The notes: generated by a model not told the origin, from the letters alone. 64,000 bases of DNA from Saccharum officinarum (GCA_020631735.1 CM036209.1:7911451-7975450), one strand, 5' to 3'; shown: positions 35,430-47,027, counted from the stretch's first letter. Made by a program: numbers and translations.

Positions 35430-36251
35430 AGTACTTGAATCATGTAAATATGTGAATATGTAGGACAAGCTAATGGGAATAGAAAATGCCAGGATGTAGT
35501 CATTTTGGGCATACAAAATGCCAATATGTAGGACAGGCTTATGGGCATAGAAAATGCCAGGATGCAGCCATTTTAGGCATACAGAATGCCAATCTGTAGT
35601 GCTTTTGGGCTTACAAAATGTCAAACTGTAGTGCAAACCTGAACAAAGCTCTTGTGGTCAGAAATGCCACTCTTTTGTGTAATATATGTTCAAAACTAGA
35701 GCTTTTATGGATAATAGATGCCTAACTTGGTCATTGGGCACTTATGTGTGTTCTTTTGCTTGCTCGGCCTTTACTTTCCATTCTGTACCAATTAACTGTA
35801 GTTCTTTTTACCGTATTTTTCTTGCTGACAAACGAAGAAAACCAGACTCTTTGACTCTTATTACAATGCAATCACTTCATAGTTAGGAAAAGAATGTGGC
35901 GTCTTTCTGAGATTTACTCCTATTTTATTAGATCACTCTTGTTGAAAAGTGACAAGAAGTTTACAAAGTATTGGATTAGCAGTTTACAAGAACTGGCCCA
36001 ATTACCTGGCGATGTAATACATATCATGCTTGCAATAGTTTGGAATTCTGTGTAATATAAATCTGATAGCTTCAATTCCCATGATGCTCAGTATTGTGAT
36101 TATATCATGCCAAATAGCAGGGACATTGTTAAGTTGAACAAACATTCAAACTTTACAAAAGATGCCCAGGATAACTGGATCGTCAGCAAAAGCATCACAT
36201 TCAATGTTCAGCAGATCGTCGGCACCTCCACTCATTCACGACGCAATAGGA

Positions 36252-36374
36252 TTAGTGCCTCTCGCCACGGATCCTGGTATCCAGATGAACTTCTTTGGGC
36301 ATGATGGTCACCCGCTTGGCATGGATGGCACACAGGTTGGTGTCCTCGAAGAGACCCACGAGATACGCCTCTGC
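36252..36374 (-). pseudogene. Histone H3 fragment, second copy
   Basis: Identical in translation to 21045-21167, including the TAA stop. Confidence 0.85.
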
Positions 36375-37098
36375 TTGGCATGGATGGCACCCACGAGATA
36401 TGCTGCTGAGGCGCCGACAGCCCGCTGATGGGGCCTGGCCGCGCGGCCGGCGAGGGCGCGTAGGCAGGGCGGCGTCGCTGGGGATTTCTGCAGGTGCTCG
36501 CGAGGGCGATGTGGGGCCGCGCCGTCGGGGCTGAGTCCTCGCCGCGGCCGAGACGAGCGGCGGCGAGCACGAGCTGCTGAGGCACCGGCGACGTGCTGAT
36601 GGGACTGTGCCGCGCGGCCGGCGAGGGCGCACAGGGAGATGGGAGGGCGGCGTCGCTGGGGATTTGGGCGAGGTGCAGGCAGTGTGACCTCGCTGACGGA
36701 ACGGAGACGACGTCGTGCCCTTTTGTTATGTGCCAATGCACCTGACCAGCGGGGCCAAGGGCCAGGATGTCCAGCGTGTCCACCTTATCCATGCTGGACT
36801 GCCACGCGTGCAAAACAGCCAAGGAAAACCACCACAGGGGGTTAATTGGCTGGTTTTGACAACTTTAAGGTGCTCATTACCTGGTTTCATACTTGAGGGG
36901 GTAAATTAGACACCACCCCATACTTCAGGGGGTGATGTAGACTTTTTCCCAAAATATTAGGTAACTTCATTTTCCATTTGGAATTCTATTTGCTTTTACC
37001 GAACACTGCTCTATATAGTACCGGAGAAAAAGCAGTAACACTCTCATAGGATCCATCTGCTTCTACAATTGTTCCTCCTTTTGACACACAAAGACAAA

Positions 37099-37420
37099 TC
37101 TATACTATATACATAAGGTTAGAGATCCTCCCCCTCACATATCACTGTACATTACGTACAGTATCGGGGTTATGAACCGTGTCCACCTGTTATGTACAGT
37201 GTCAGTTCTCATAAACGGTACCCTACCAGGTCTCATGAACAATACCCTGTTACAAACAATACCAGGTCTCATGAACAGTGCCCCCATTCATTATGTACAC
37301 CAACGGGCTCATGAACAGTGCCTGCCCCGTTCCTGTTTCACATTTCCACCTCCCTTCTCCCCTCCTCCTTCCATTAGAGAAAAAAAAACAAAAACACGTG
37401 CTTTGCACGGCCCCTGCTAG
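37099..37420 (+). mobile_element. Small non-autonomous Helitron
   Basis: The 322-bp element starts TCTATACTATATACATAAGG after A and ends CTAG before T, as Helitrons insert between A and T without a TSD. Near the 3' end a short stem (cgtgctttgcacg) precedes ctgctag, the usual hairpin-CTRR arrangement. The interior holds several tandem copies of a ggtctcatgaaca(a/g)t(a/g)cc unit, with gtacattacgtac palindromes near the start. It encodes nothing. Confidence 0.75.
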
Positions 37421-37671
37421 TATGTTCTAAATTCTGCTGTTGTTAAAGCTTTCCAAAAACAAGTCTATCTACCAATATAAATTCCATATGAGTCGGTCTT
37501 GATAGCTTTAGCCATACTAGTGGTCAAAAACTTTTGAATGTGTTGATAGTATGGATAAGGACTATTGTTAGCCAATTGCAGCCATGCCCTCTCGTTAGCA
37601 TTAACATGCATGAATAGTTGTTTTGACTTATATTACTACATCAACCATAATTCTCTAATTAATCCTACCAG
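37421..37671. other. Unassigned sequence before an exon
   Basis: AT-rich sequence ending in a pyrimidine-rich acceptor (aattaatcctaccag). It is probably an intron of the following gene. No upstream exon was recognised. Confidence 0.4.
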
Positions 37672-37956
37672 GATGGATCCAGCAATGGAGCTAGAGCTAC
37701 AGCAGATGTTGATAAGAAGACGAAGGAGGAGGTTGATCACTTGTTGGCAAAATTAGAAAAAGAGGGCGTGCAGATAGATGGGAAGATAGCTAATATTGTT
37801 GATGACGGGATAACTAGAATTAAAGCTGAAGCCGCGAGGTAATTGGAGGCGCTACAACTTATTTGATTTTTACTCAAATGAAATAATCCTAGCATTCATG
37901 CATTGTTCACATCCATGATAGGGAGAACATCAACGAGCCAAAATGGAATTGGATAG
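37672..37956 (+). pseudogene. Host gene of unknown function, 5' part, split by Sirevirus
   Basis: An exon at 37672-37838 begins after an AG acceptor, stays open, and encodes a charged helical segment (VDKKTKEEVDHLLAKLEKEG and on to ITRIKAEAAR) with coiled-coil character. A GT donor leads to a 83-bp intron. The next exon starts at 37922 and is interrupted at 37956 by the Sirevirus. Frame is kept across the intron and, ignoring the insertion, across to 51658. The total from 37672 to the stop is 105 codons. The first exon(s) lie upstream and were not found. I do not recognise the family. Confidence 0.65.
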
Positions 37957-38397
37957 TGAAAGCATCTAGGCCCCGGTGTTGGTTTCGGCAATTAATGACA
38001 ACACATAATTACCATGACTAACATGTGTTTTGCAGAAACGTTGGTAAGTTAGGTCATGGAGATGATAACTGCTTTGGGCAATATGGTATTCATGTCCCTT
38101 GATGGAAATCGTTTCGGTTTTCAAAGGATCAACGATAAGATTAAGGACGGTTAGTTCTGGATGTCAAGGTGTTGAGATACATCTAGAATAGTAGTTAGGA
38201 TCTTTGTTTCTTCCTTTGACCGTACTATGAAGAGGGGCATGAGCGAGTAGCTTGACCTAGGTGAGTCTTGTGTTTAGGTGTGGTGTACACTTGTCAAACT
38301 TAGCACTAGGTAGCTCGAGAAAAGCTCAGAGTTCAGTTAGAAGCAACTTGGTTCAAGTTGCATCGCGTTTAGAAGACGTTTGAGCTGTTTACCTATG

Positions 38398-38935
38398 ACC
38401 GGACGCGGTCCTGGTCATGACCGGACGCGTCCAGTCAGTACTAAATCTTCACTACGTTTTCAGCTCTCTGACTGGACGCGGTCCTTGAGAGGACTGGACG
38501 TGGTCCTTGAGAGGACCGGACGCGGTGGTCAGTCTGACACGTGTTACAGAGGGTAAACAGCAAGATCGGATGCGACTGTGAAAATGACCGGCGCGTCCGG
38601 TCATGTTCCAGTAAGGTCCCGTGGTGACCTGACGCGTCCGGTCACCTATGATCGGACGCGATCATGCGTCCGGTCATGTTCCAGTAAGATCCCGTGGTGA
38701 CCTGACGTGTCCGGTCACCTATGATCGGACGCGGTGATGCGTCAGGTCAAATTTCCAGAGAGCTCTTGCATGATCGGACGCGTCCGATCATCCTTGATCG
38801 GCACGTCCGGTCATCTCAGACCGGCGCGTCCGGTCATCACAGATCGGCGCGTCCGGTCACTCAGCACAGGTTTTCATTATTCGACCGTTACACCTGACCG
38901 GCGCGTCCGGTCATATCGACAGGCGCGTCCGATCA
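38398..38935 (+). promoter_or_regulatory. Palindrome array upstream of the LTR TATA box
   Basis: More than fifteen variants of the perfect palindrome GACCGGACGCGTCCGGTC, or its half GCGTCCGGTC, are spaced at 20-50 bp. They are rich in CG and CCGG sites. Palindrome-rich cis-regions are known from maize Sirevirus LTRs. Confidence 0.85.
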
Positions 38936-38986
38936 GTGCGTGTCTGGCTGTTTCGAAAGGTAACGGTTGAATTTGTTTGAGGGGTC

Positions 38987-38994
38987 TATAAATA
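38987..38994 (+). promoter_or_regulatory. LTR TATA box (TATAAATA)
   Basis: It lies about 50 bp after the palindrome array and before a leader starting around cacctcttttagaggtctcttg. The same box is at 50945-50952 in the 3' LTR. Confidence 0.75.
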
Positions 38995-39697
38995 CACCCC
39001 CTCCACCTCTTTTAGAGGTCTCTTGCTCATTTGTTCAGCTAAGAAACACCTTTAGAGTGCAAGGAAGTGCAAGAGCCCTAGTGAGGATAGTGATTTGCGA
39101 ATCAAAGTTTGAGAATCCTCTCTAGTGACAAGAGTCAAGCAAGTGTGCATCCATCTTCTCATTAGGCTTGTTGTGGTCAAGTGAGAGTTCTAGCTTGTTA
39201 CTCTTGGTGATTGCCATCACCTAGACAGTTTGGTGGTGATTGGGAGTTCGGTGATCATCCGACGAGATTGTGGGTGACCCAACTCAAGTTGTGAGCGGTT
39301 TTGGGTGATTCACCGCGACGGAGTGTCGAAGAATCAACCCGTAGAGAGCACTTGATTCTTGCGCGGATCAAGGGGGAGCTACACCCTTGCGCGGGTGCTC
39401 CAACGAGGACTAGTGGGGAGTGGCGACTCCTCGATACCTCGACAAAACATCGCCGTGTTCCTATCCCCTACTTTCAAGCATTTACTTTCTTGCATTACTT
39501 TCATTGCTTGTTTACTTTCCTAGAATTGCCTTGCTAGTCTAGGATTGGAACTTAGGGTGCAAAACTTTTGTCAGTAGAATCACAAGGAACACAAGTAGGC
39601 ACTAGGGGTGAAGTTTGACTTGTAGGATTTAATTCTTGCAATTAATTTTTAGAAAAGCCCAATTCACCCCCCTCTTGGGCATCTTGATCCTTTCAAT

Positions 39698-39710
39698 TGG
39701 TATCGGAGCC
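39698..39710 (+). promoter_or_regulatory. Sirevirus primer-binding site
   Basis: TGGTATCGGAGCC two bases inside the 5' LTR, an initiator-Met tRNA primer site. Confidence 0.85.
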
Positions 39711-39748
39711 GTGTTGCTCTTAATTTAGGCTTTACCGCCTAGAGCAAG

Positions 39749-42088
39749 ATGTCTAATGGGGAAGGACCACCTCCCACTTTTGAGGGAGACGATTTTCCAT
39801 ATTGGAAAATTCGTATGGAGGCGTACCTCGAAGCCATAGATGTTGGGTGCCTTAGAGCCGCAACCGAAGGGCTTCCTCCCATAAGGGATCCCGCTAACCC
39901 AAGTGGTGACGAGGAGAAATACGATCGGTGGAATGAAAAAGCAAAAAATGCAATCTACCGGGCACTAGGCAAGGATATTTTCAATCGTGTGCGAAATGCC
40001 AAAAACGCTCACGAATTGTGGGAAAATCTTTGTGCTCTCCATGAGGGAACTAAGAGTGAGCGTGAGGAACGCTATCATATTGCTTTAAAGAAAATTAATT
40101 CTTTTGAGATGCTTTCTAAAGAAAGTGCTAACGACATGTACACTCGTTTGAATGTTCTTGTAGAAGATCTAAATGCTCTTGGACTCACTAAAATGAGTCA
40201 ATCGGATGTTGCAAGGAGGATCTTAAGTGTTCTTCCCGTTGAGAAGTATGGACACATTGTCACCGTACTTCACCAAAGTGATCTCTCCACCGTAACACCG
40301 ACTCAAGTATTGGGGAAGATCAACGCACATGAGATGTACATGCATATCACTCCGGAAGAAGGCTCATCATCTTCCAAGAAGAAAGACTTAGCCTTCAAAG
40401 CTAGCCATGAAAAGAAAAAGAAGAAGGCCCAAGCCATGATTGTGCAAGAAAGCTCTAGTGAAAGTGACATTGATGATGAATCACTTGCACTCATGGTAAG
40501 GAAGACCACCAAGATGCTAAAGAAGCTCAACAAGAGTGGCATCAAGTTCAATGGCAAGAAGAAGAAATTCTTCACAAGTAGCAAAAGGAAGTCAATCTCC
40601 GAAATGGATTGCTTCAATTGTGGAGAACTTGGCTATCTAGCTCATCAATGCCCAAAGCCTCCAAAAGACAAGTACAAGAACAAGTACAAGGGCAAGAAAG
40701 ATGATTCAAATGATGAAGAAGATGACAAAAGAAAGAACAAGCCATACAAGAAGAAAGATAGCAAGAAAAGAGAATTCTACAAGAAGAAGAAGGGAGGCAA
40801 GGCCTATATTGTTGGTGATTGGCTCACCGACATTGAATCATCATGTGAGTCCTCCGGCGATGAAAGTGACAATGAAAGAGAGAAGATCGCCGCACTTGTG
40901 ATTGGGCCACCATCATCTTCACCGACATCTTCGTCACCACCTTCACCGCCATCTTCACCATCATCTTCTACTACTCATCTATGCCTTATGACAAAGGGTG
41001 ATCGAAAGGTATAAAATAGTGATAGTGATGATGATGATAGTGATAGTGATGATGAATATGATGCTCCCTCTTATGATGAACTAGTAAAATTGTTAAATAA
41101 ATATTCTAAAATCATAAGGAGGACTAGAAATGAAAATGACGAGCTTCAACATGAAAATGAATCACTCTCATCTAAGCTTGAAAATGCACATAATGCTAGG
41201 GATGAGTTCATAGATCAAAATGAAACTATGTCTTCTTCTCTCAAAGAGCTTAAAATTTCTAACAAGGAGCTTAGAGATAAGCATGATAAGATTGAGAAGA
41301 AGCATGGTGAACTCATCACTAGACTAAACTTGCTAAAAGAAGAGTATACCACCTTGAAAATTAATTATGATACTCTTATTGTCGCTAATGAGCTTGCTCT
41401 TGAGACACATGATGCTACTAACCAAATTGTTAAGATTGATATAGCTACATCATGTGATGACTTGATTGTTGAGAACTTTGAGCAAGGCTCTAGCGGCCAA
41501 GGCAAGAGTGTGGTTGAGGCAAATGACTATGATGAGTATGTCAAGCTCAAGAGTGAAAATGAGATGCTTAAAGATGAGAACAAGAAGTTGTTGGCTCTTG
41601 AAAAGCAAGCTTCAAATGAGTCACTCATTGAAGAAAACAAGAAGCTCAAGCAAGAGAAAGAGCATCTCAAGACCGGCCTAAGCAAGTTCACAAGAGGTCA
41701 ACATTTGCAAAGTGAGCTACTCATGAACACCATCATGAAGTTGGATAGGAGTGACATTGGGTATTTGGCAAATCAAGAGAAGAAGGTCAAGGCCAAACAA
41801 CAACAAAGCAAAACAAAGCCCAAGCAAAAGAGATGTCTTAAGTGTGGACAAGAAGACCATTTTGCTCATGAGTGCAAAACCCCACCACCACAACCCTTGC
41901 CCAAACATGCTAGACCCTTTGCTTTCAATGCTCACTACATACTTAGAAAGGACTCTAGTGGAAAGATGAAAGTCATGTTCTTGGGTCCTCCTAACAAGAA
42001 TAGGCCAAAGAAAATATGGGTTGCCAAGTCACTAGTTGAAAAAGTTAAGGGTCCCTCTCAAGTTTGGGTCCCTAAACATAAGGTTTGA
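39749..42088 (+). pseudogene. Sirevirus gag with one internal stop
   Basis: The frame begins MSNGEGPPPTFEGDDFPYWK and has the UBN2-type Copia Gag domain to about residue 210. A Lys-rich zone and a CCHC-like knuckle near residue 289 follow; in this knuckle the zinc-binding His is Tyr (CFNCGELGYLAHQC). A TAA at 41012-41014 stops it after 421 codons. The same frame then continues through an acidic SD-repeat and a long coiled coil (41090 onward) to a second, intact knuckle (CLKCGQEDHFAHEC) and a TGA at 42086-42088. An extended coiled-coil Gag is characteristic of Sireviruses. Confidence 0.9.
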
Positions 42089-42102
42089 TCTCTTGTGTGT
42101 AG

Positions 42103-43752
42103 GTGAACTACAAGACCGGTGGATCTCATTGGGTGATTGATAGTGGTTGCACACAACAAATGACCGGTGATCCTCGTATGTTCACCTCACTTGAAGAGGA
42201 TAGGGTATGCCAAGACAAGATCACATTTGGGGATAATTCAAAGAGCAAAGTCAAGGGTATAGGCAAGGTTGCAATATCAAATGATCATTCTCTCTCAAAT
42301 GTGCTCTATGTTGCTTCATTGAGTTTCAACTTACTATTCATTGGGCAACTTTATGATCTTAGCTACCAATGCTTGTTTGGTCCAAATGAAGTGGTTGTTA
42401 CCAAGATAGATGACAAGCAAGTGATTTTCAAGGGTTTTAGATACAACAATCTTTATCTTGTTGACTTTACCTCCGAAGATGCAAACTTGATGACATGTTT
42501 GTTCACCAAGACCACACTTGGATGGCTTTGGCATAGGAGGCTTGCTCATGTTGGAATAAACACTCTCAACAAGCTATTGAAGAAAGAATTAGTGAGAGGT
42601 TTAAAGGATGTAAAGTTTGAAAAGGACAAACCTTGTAGTGCATGTCAAGCTGGCAAACAAGTTGCAAACACTCATCCAACCAAAGCCTACATGTCAACAT
42701 CAAGAGTGCTAGAACTTCTTCACATGGATTTGTTTGGTCCTACAACTTACAAGAGTTTGGGTGGAAATCTCTATTGCCTAGTAATTATGGATGATTACTC
42801 AAGATACACTTGGACCTTCTTCCTTCATGACAAATCCGAAGTGGCAAGTTGCTTCAAGCAATTTGCAAAGAGAGCTCAAAATGAATTTGAAGTCAAGATA
42901 AAGAAGATTAGAAGTGATAATGGAAAAGAGTTTGACAACACCAACATTGAAGCCTATTGTGATGAAATTGGAATCAAGCATGAAGTGTCATCAACCTACA
43001 CTCCTCAATAAAATGGTGTAGTTGAGAGAAAGAACCGGACCTTGATCACTCTTGCAAGAACAATGCTAGATGAGTACAACACACCGGAGAAATTGTGGGC
43101 CGAGGCAATCAACACCGCATGCTATGCTTCAAATCGCCTCTTCCTACAAAAGTTCCTTTTCAAGACCCCTTATGAGTTGCTAAATGGGAAGAAGCCGGAC
43201 GTCTCATTCTTTCGGGTGTTTGGTTGCAAATGCTACATCTACAAGAAGTGTCAACACCTAGGGAAGTTCCAAAGACGTTGTGATATTGGTTTTCTTGTTG
43301 GCTACTCATCAAAGTCCAAGGCATATAGAGTATTTAACCATGCCACCAGTTTGGTTGAAGAAACATATGATATGGAATTTGATGAATCTAACGGCTCCCA
43401 AGGAGCAATTGAGAATTGTGATGATGTAGGTGATGAACCATTGAGGGAGGCCATGAAGAACATGCCGGTGGGTGACATCAAGCCTAAAGATGATGAAGAC
43501 AATGTACAAATTGTCAATCCACCATCTTCATCATATGTGCCTCAAAATGATGACAAGAATGAGAGAGTTGAAAATGAAGATACCCATGTCTCTCATCATC
43601 AAGCCAAGGCACAAGCACAAGATGTTAATGCTCCTCATCCCACTCCTCAAATGGTTGATCGAAGAAACTCACCCCTACTTCAAGCACATCCACAAGATCT
43701 CATCATAGGGAGTCCTACAAAGGGTGTAATGACTCGATCTCAAAAAATTTAA
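42103..43752 (+). pseudogene. Sirevirus protease-integrase region, one nonsense codon
   Basis: It lies in a different frame from gag. Protease has the DSGC catalytic motif in WVIDSGCTQQMTG. The GAG-pre-integrase HHCC part is LWHRRLAHVG...CSACQAGK. The integrase core shows HMDLFGP and IRSDNGKEF. A TAA at 43009-43011 interrupts integrase just before the NGVVERKNRT box that holds the catalytic glutamate. The frame resumes at once and runs to 43752, past a PYELLNGKKP motif into a variable linker. A frameshift near 43745 then separates it from RT. Confidence 0.9.
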
Positions 43753-45328
43753 TTCTTTTGTTGAACATCACTCTTTTGTCTCTTGTCTTGAACCTAAGAA
43801 TGTAGAAGAAGCTCTTCAAGATCCGGATTGGGTGAATGCCATGCATGAAGAATTGAACAACTTTGCCCGCAATCAAGTATGGACACTTGAAGAGCATCCA
43901 AAAGGTGCAAGAGTCATTGGAACCAAGTGGGTGTTCCGCAACAAGCAAGATGATCAAGGGGTAGTGGTAAGAAACAAGGCAAGACTAGTAGCAAAAGGGT
44001 TCTCCCAAGTTGAAGGTCTTGATTTTGGAGAGACTTTTGCACCCGTTGCAAGACTTGAAGCCATCCGTATCCTTCTTGCATATGCATCACATCATGATAT
44101 GAAACTATATCAAATGGATGTGAAAAGTGCATTCTTAAATGGCTTCATAAATGAACTAGTCTATGTTGAACAACCTCCCGGGTTTGAAGACCCTAGATAT
44201 CCTAATCATGTTTATAGGTTGTCCAAGGCGCTATATGGGCTCAAGCAAGCCCCTAGAGCGTGGTATGAGCGCCTCTGGGACTTCCTCATAGAGAAGGGCT
44301 TCACTATTGGGAAGGTTGACACCACACTATTCACCAAGAAATTCAAAGAAGAGATCTTCATTTGTCAAGTGTATGTTGATGATATCATCTTCGGGTCAAC
44401 AAATGAAGACTATTGTAAAGAATTTGGTGAATTGATGTCAACAGAGTTTGAGATGTCAATGATTGGTGAGCTAACATTCTTCCTTGGGTTTCAAGTCAAG
44501 CAAATGAGAGAAGGGATCTTTATCTCTCAAGAAAAGTATACCAAGGATCTTCTCAAAAGATTCAAGATGGAAGAATGCAAGCCAATCAAGACCCCAATGC
44601 CAACTAATGGACATCTCGACCTAGATGAGGGAGGTAAACCAATCGATCAAACTCTTTACCGTTTAATGATTGGTAGCTTGTTGTACCTTACCGCATCTAG
44701 GCCCGACATCATATTTAGTGTGTGCATGTGTGCTCGCTTTCAAGCGTGCCCTAAAGAACCTCACCTAAGTGCCGTAAAAAGAATCCTAAGATACCTTAAG
44801 TATACTCCAAGCATCGGACTATGGTACCCCAAAGGAGCTAGATTCCAACTAGTTGGCTACTCCGATTCGGATTATGCCGGTTGCAAAATTGATAGAAAAA
44901 GCACATCCGGAGGGTGCCATTTGCTTGGGAGATCTTTAGTATCTTGGTCATCTAAAAAGCAAAATAGTGTTGCTTTGTCCACCGCCGAGGCGGAATATAT
45001 TGCCGCGGGGGCTTGTTGTGCACAAATCCTATACATGAAACAAACCCTCCTAGACTATAGAGTTGTTCTTGAAAAGGTGCCGCTTTTATGTGATAATGAA
45101 AGTGCCGTTAAAATTGCAAACAATCCGGTACAACACTCTCGCACCAAGCACATTGATATCCGCCACCACTTTCTAAGAGATCACGATGCTAAAAATGATA
45201 TATCACTAGAAGGTGTAAGAAGTGAAAATCAATTAGCGGATATCTTCACTAAACCTTTGGATGAAGCTACCTTTTGTAGGTTGAGAAGTGAACTCAATGT
45301 GCTTGACTCTAGTAACTTTAAAAAATGA
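43753..45328 (+). CDS. Sirevirus reverse transcriptase and RNase H
   Basis: This is the open frame of the third pol segment; translation-like similarity starts at about 43760 and the first Met is near 43841. RT motifs are all present: [50 protein letters not shown] and the intact catalytic YVDDIIFGS. RNase H has [38 protein letters not shown] and [12 protein letters not shown], ending with a TGA at 45326-45328. It is the best-preserved part of the element but has no start codon of its own. Confidence 0.9.
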
Positions 45329-45819
45329 GCTTGTGTTGTCCTTTGCATTGCATTGTATTATATGCCATGTTTAATTACCCGCAATGCATCTAGGGCTTGG
45401 CTAACACGGTTACGATAACCCTCCTTTGGAGGAGTGAAAAAGCCTAACCGTGGATCAAACTTGACAAGCAACCTAGCTTTACTTACTTGTTTTGCATTGC
45501 ATATGCATGTTTGTTGCTTTGTCGTTTCTTTTCGGTTAAGCTTTGAGCAACCTCTGTGTTCGTCCATGGATAGAGAGAGTATTTTGATGCTCCCAAGGGT
45601 TCAAAAACTCTATTGCATGGCCATACGTTGCTCCTCGGGTGTTTGTTGCCTATTTTCCTAAAAATAATATTAGCCTAAGGCAAGCTATTTTGAGAAATTT
45701 GAGGGTTTAAGTGAGGTCACTCATATCTTGTTCCAATTGGTGTTTATTTGTGTCTCTTTGAATTGGAACTTGATTGGGAGAAGTCGCGTCGAAGTTCGGA
45801 ATGAAGAAGGGCGAAAAAC
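45329..45819 (+). other. Sirevirus spacer after pol
   Basis: Non-coding sequence between the pol stop and the internal palindrome array. Nothing recognised except short AT-rich stretches. Confidence 0.5.
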
Positions 45820-46194
45820 AGTGACCGGACGCTGGACCGGACGCTGCACCGGACGCAGTGATGCTTCACAACCGCGTCCGGTCCCGGCGACCACCAGCGC
45901 ATCCGGTCATCCAGAAGACCATCTCCTGATCCAGTGACCGGACGCTGCACCGGACGCGCTCCTGTTGACCACTGCGTCCGGTCCCGGTAACGACCACCGC
46001 GTCCGGTCATCCGTCTTAGTTTTCCAGGCAAATCAAAACCAGACGCTGTCAGCGTCCGATCGTGGATAATCGGACGCGTCCGGTCATTCCAGGAGCTTAC
46101 TGGAATATGACCGGACGCTGCCTCTCCGCGTCCGGTCATATCGACCACCGCGTCCGGTCATCGCGTGATGAGCGAATCTAATCCTTCATATAAA
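45820..46194 (+). promoter_or_regulatory. Internal palindrome array with TATA box upstream of ORF3
   Basis: At 45820-46162 there are at least a dozen ccggacgc/gcgtccggtc repeats, the same motif as in the LTR array but mostly as separated half-sites with CTG or CAC spacers. A TATAAA follows at 46189-46194, then a CT-rich leader. The order array-TATA-leader copies the LTR promoter although the surrounding sequence is unrelated. It is a candidate second promoter for ORF3. Confidence 0.5.
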
Positions 46195-47027
46195 CTTTCG
46201 CGTTCTCTTTCTTTTTCCTCATCCGCGCCGTACACCTCGCGAATCTGCCGCCACCTTGCCCTAGCTCACCGGGAAGCTCGCCGCAGCCGCTCGCCGGAGA
46301 CCACCACCGCGCCTGCGCCACCGCCCGGCCCTGCAGCTTCGCCTCTGCCGCGCCCACACCGCAGCCTCTGCCGCGCCCGCGCCGCCACCATCTGCCGCGC
46401 CGCCACCTCCACCGCGCCTGCACCGCCGCCGCCGTAAGCTGCTACCTCCCGCAAGCCGCGCTCTCCTCCACCTGCACGACCTCCGGCCGGCTCCTGCCCT
46501 CATGACCATCCTTGGTTTTCGGCCACCACGCGTCGCCCTAATCCTAGGGTTCGCGCTGCGGCGTCTCCTTCGTTCGTCGTCGAAAAGTTCTTCACACGAC
46601 GTCTTCGCTCTGAGGTTGTTTCGCACATCCTTGATCTTCATGTTAGGGTTTGCCAAAATTTTGTTATCGTTTATCCTAATTGACCTCTGTTTCAACAAAT
46701 CAGCGCTCGTTCGGTGCTTTGGGAAATCTTGCGACCTAGGTCATCTCATCTCGTCACCGTTTTCTCGTCGATCCAAGGTAGCCATCGCGTTTCGTTTTCA
46801 CATCTTATCTTATATGCTTGCTATCTCTAGGGTTTCATACCTTTTAGATCATATATGTTGCTTATAGTAGATCCATCTATTCCGTCTTTTCAGCGAGTTT
46901 GTCGGTGTGTCGGGGTGACTGCTGTTCAGCTGTTGAATCCGAGGCCAAGCCTGCGGATACGGATTGAGGCCAAGCCTCTCGAGTGTCAGTACGTCATCTT
47001 TCAGAGGTTTTCCGACAGTGTGACAGC
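46195..47027 (+). other. Possible leader and intron-like region before ORF3
   Basis: A GC-rich, CCG-repeat stretch (46230-46520) is followed by T-rich sequence containing ctctagggtttc and several AG acceptor-like sites. The layout resembles a plant 5' UTR plus intron. No conserved protein is seen. Confidence 0.35.

Larger units (their letters stand above)
32430..36949 (+). mobile_element. MULE, second copy
   Basis: Same element as 17223-21741. Here the TSD is exact: caaaatatta at 32420-32429 and 36950-36959. Confidence 0.9.
22163..37272 (+). repeat. Near-identical second copy of 6961-22062
   Basis: The whole block is collinear with 6961-22062, offset 15204-15209 bases. The differences I see are mostly single-base indels in homopolymers, clustered at the block's ends, plus rare substitutions (for example 20010 versus 35217 and 21876 versus 37085). 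The block starts in the middle of the LTR and, at its end, continues smoothly beyond the point where the first copy is cut by Ns. This is the signature of two overlapping contigs; a real recent tandem duplication is the alternative. Confidence 0.95.
37957..39695 (+). repeat. Sirevirus 5' LTR
   Basis: 1739 bp, TG...CA. It holds a palindrome array at 38398-38935, then a TATA box at 38987. Confidence 0.95.

Noticed and set aside
38398..38935. A CRISPR-like array
   Set aside because: The repeats are degenerate palindromes in a plant LTR with spacers that are themselves partial repeats; no cas genes.
46165..46698. Ala/Pro/Arg-rich frames in the Sirevirus internal region
   Set aside because: CCG-repeat composition opens several overlapping frames on both strands; better read as a GC-rich leader.
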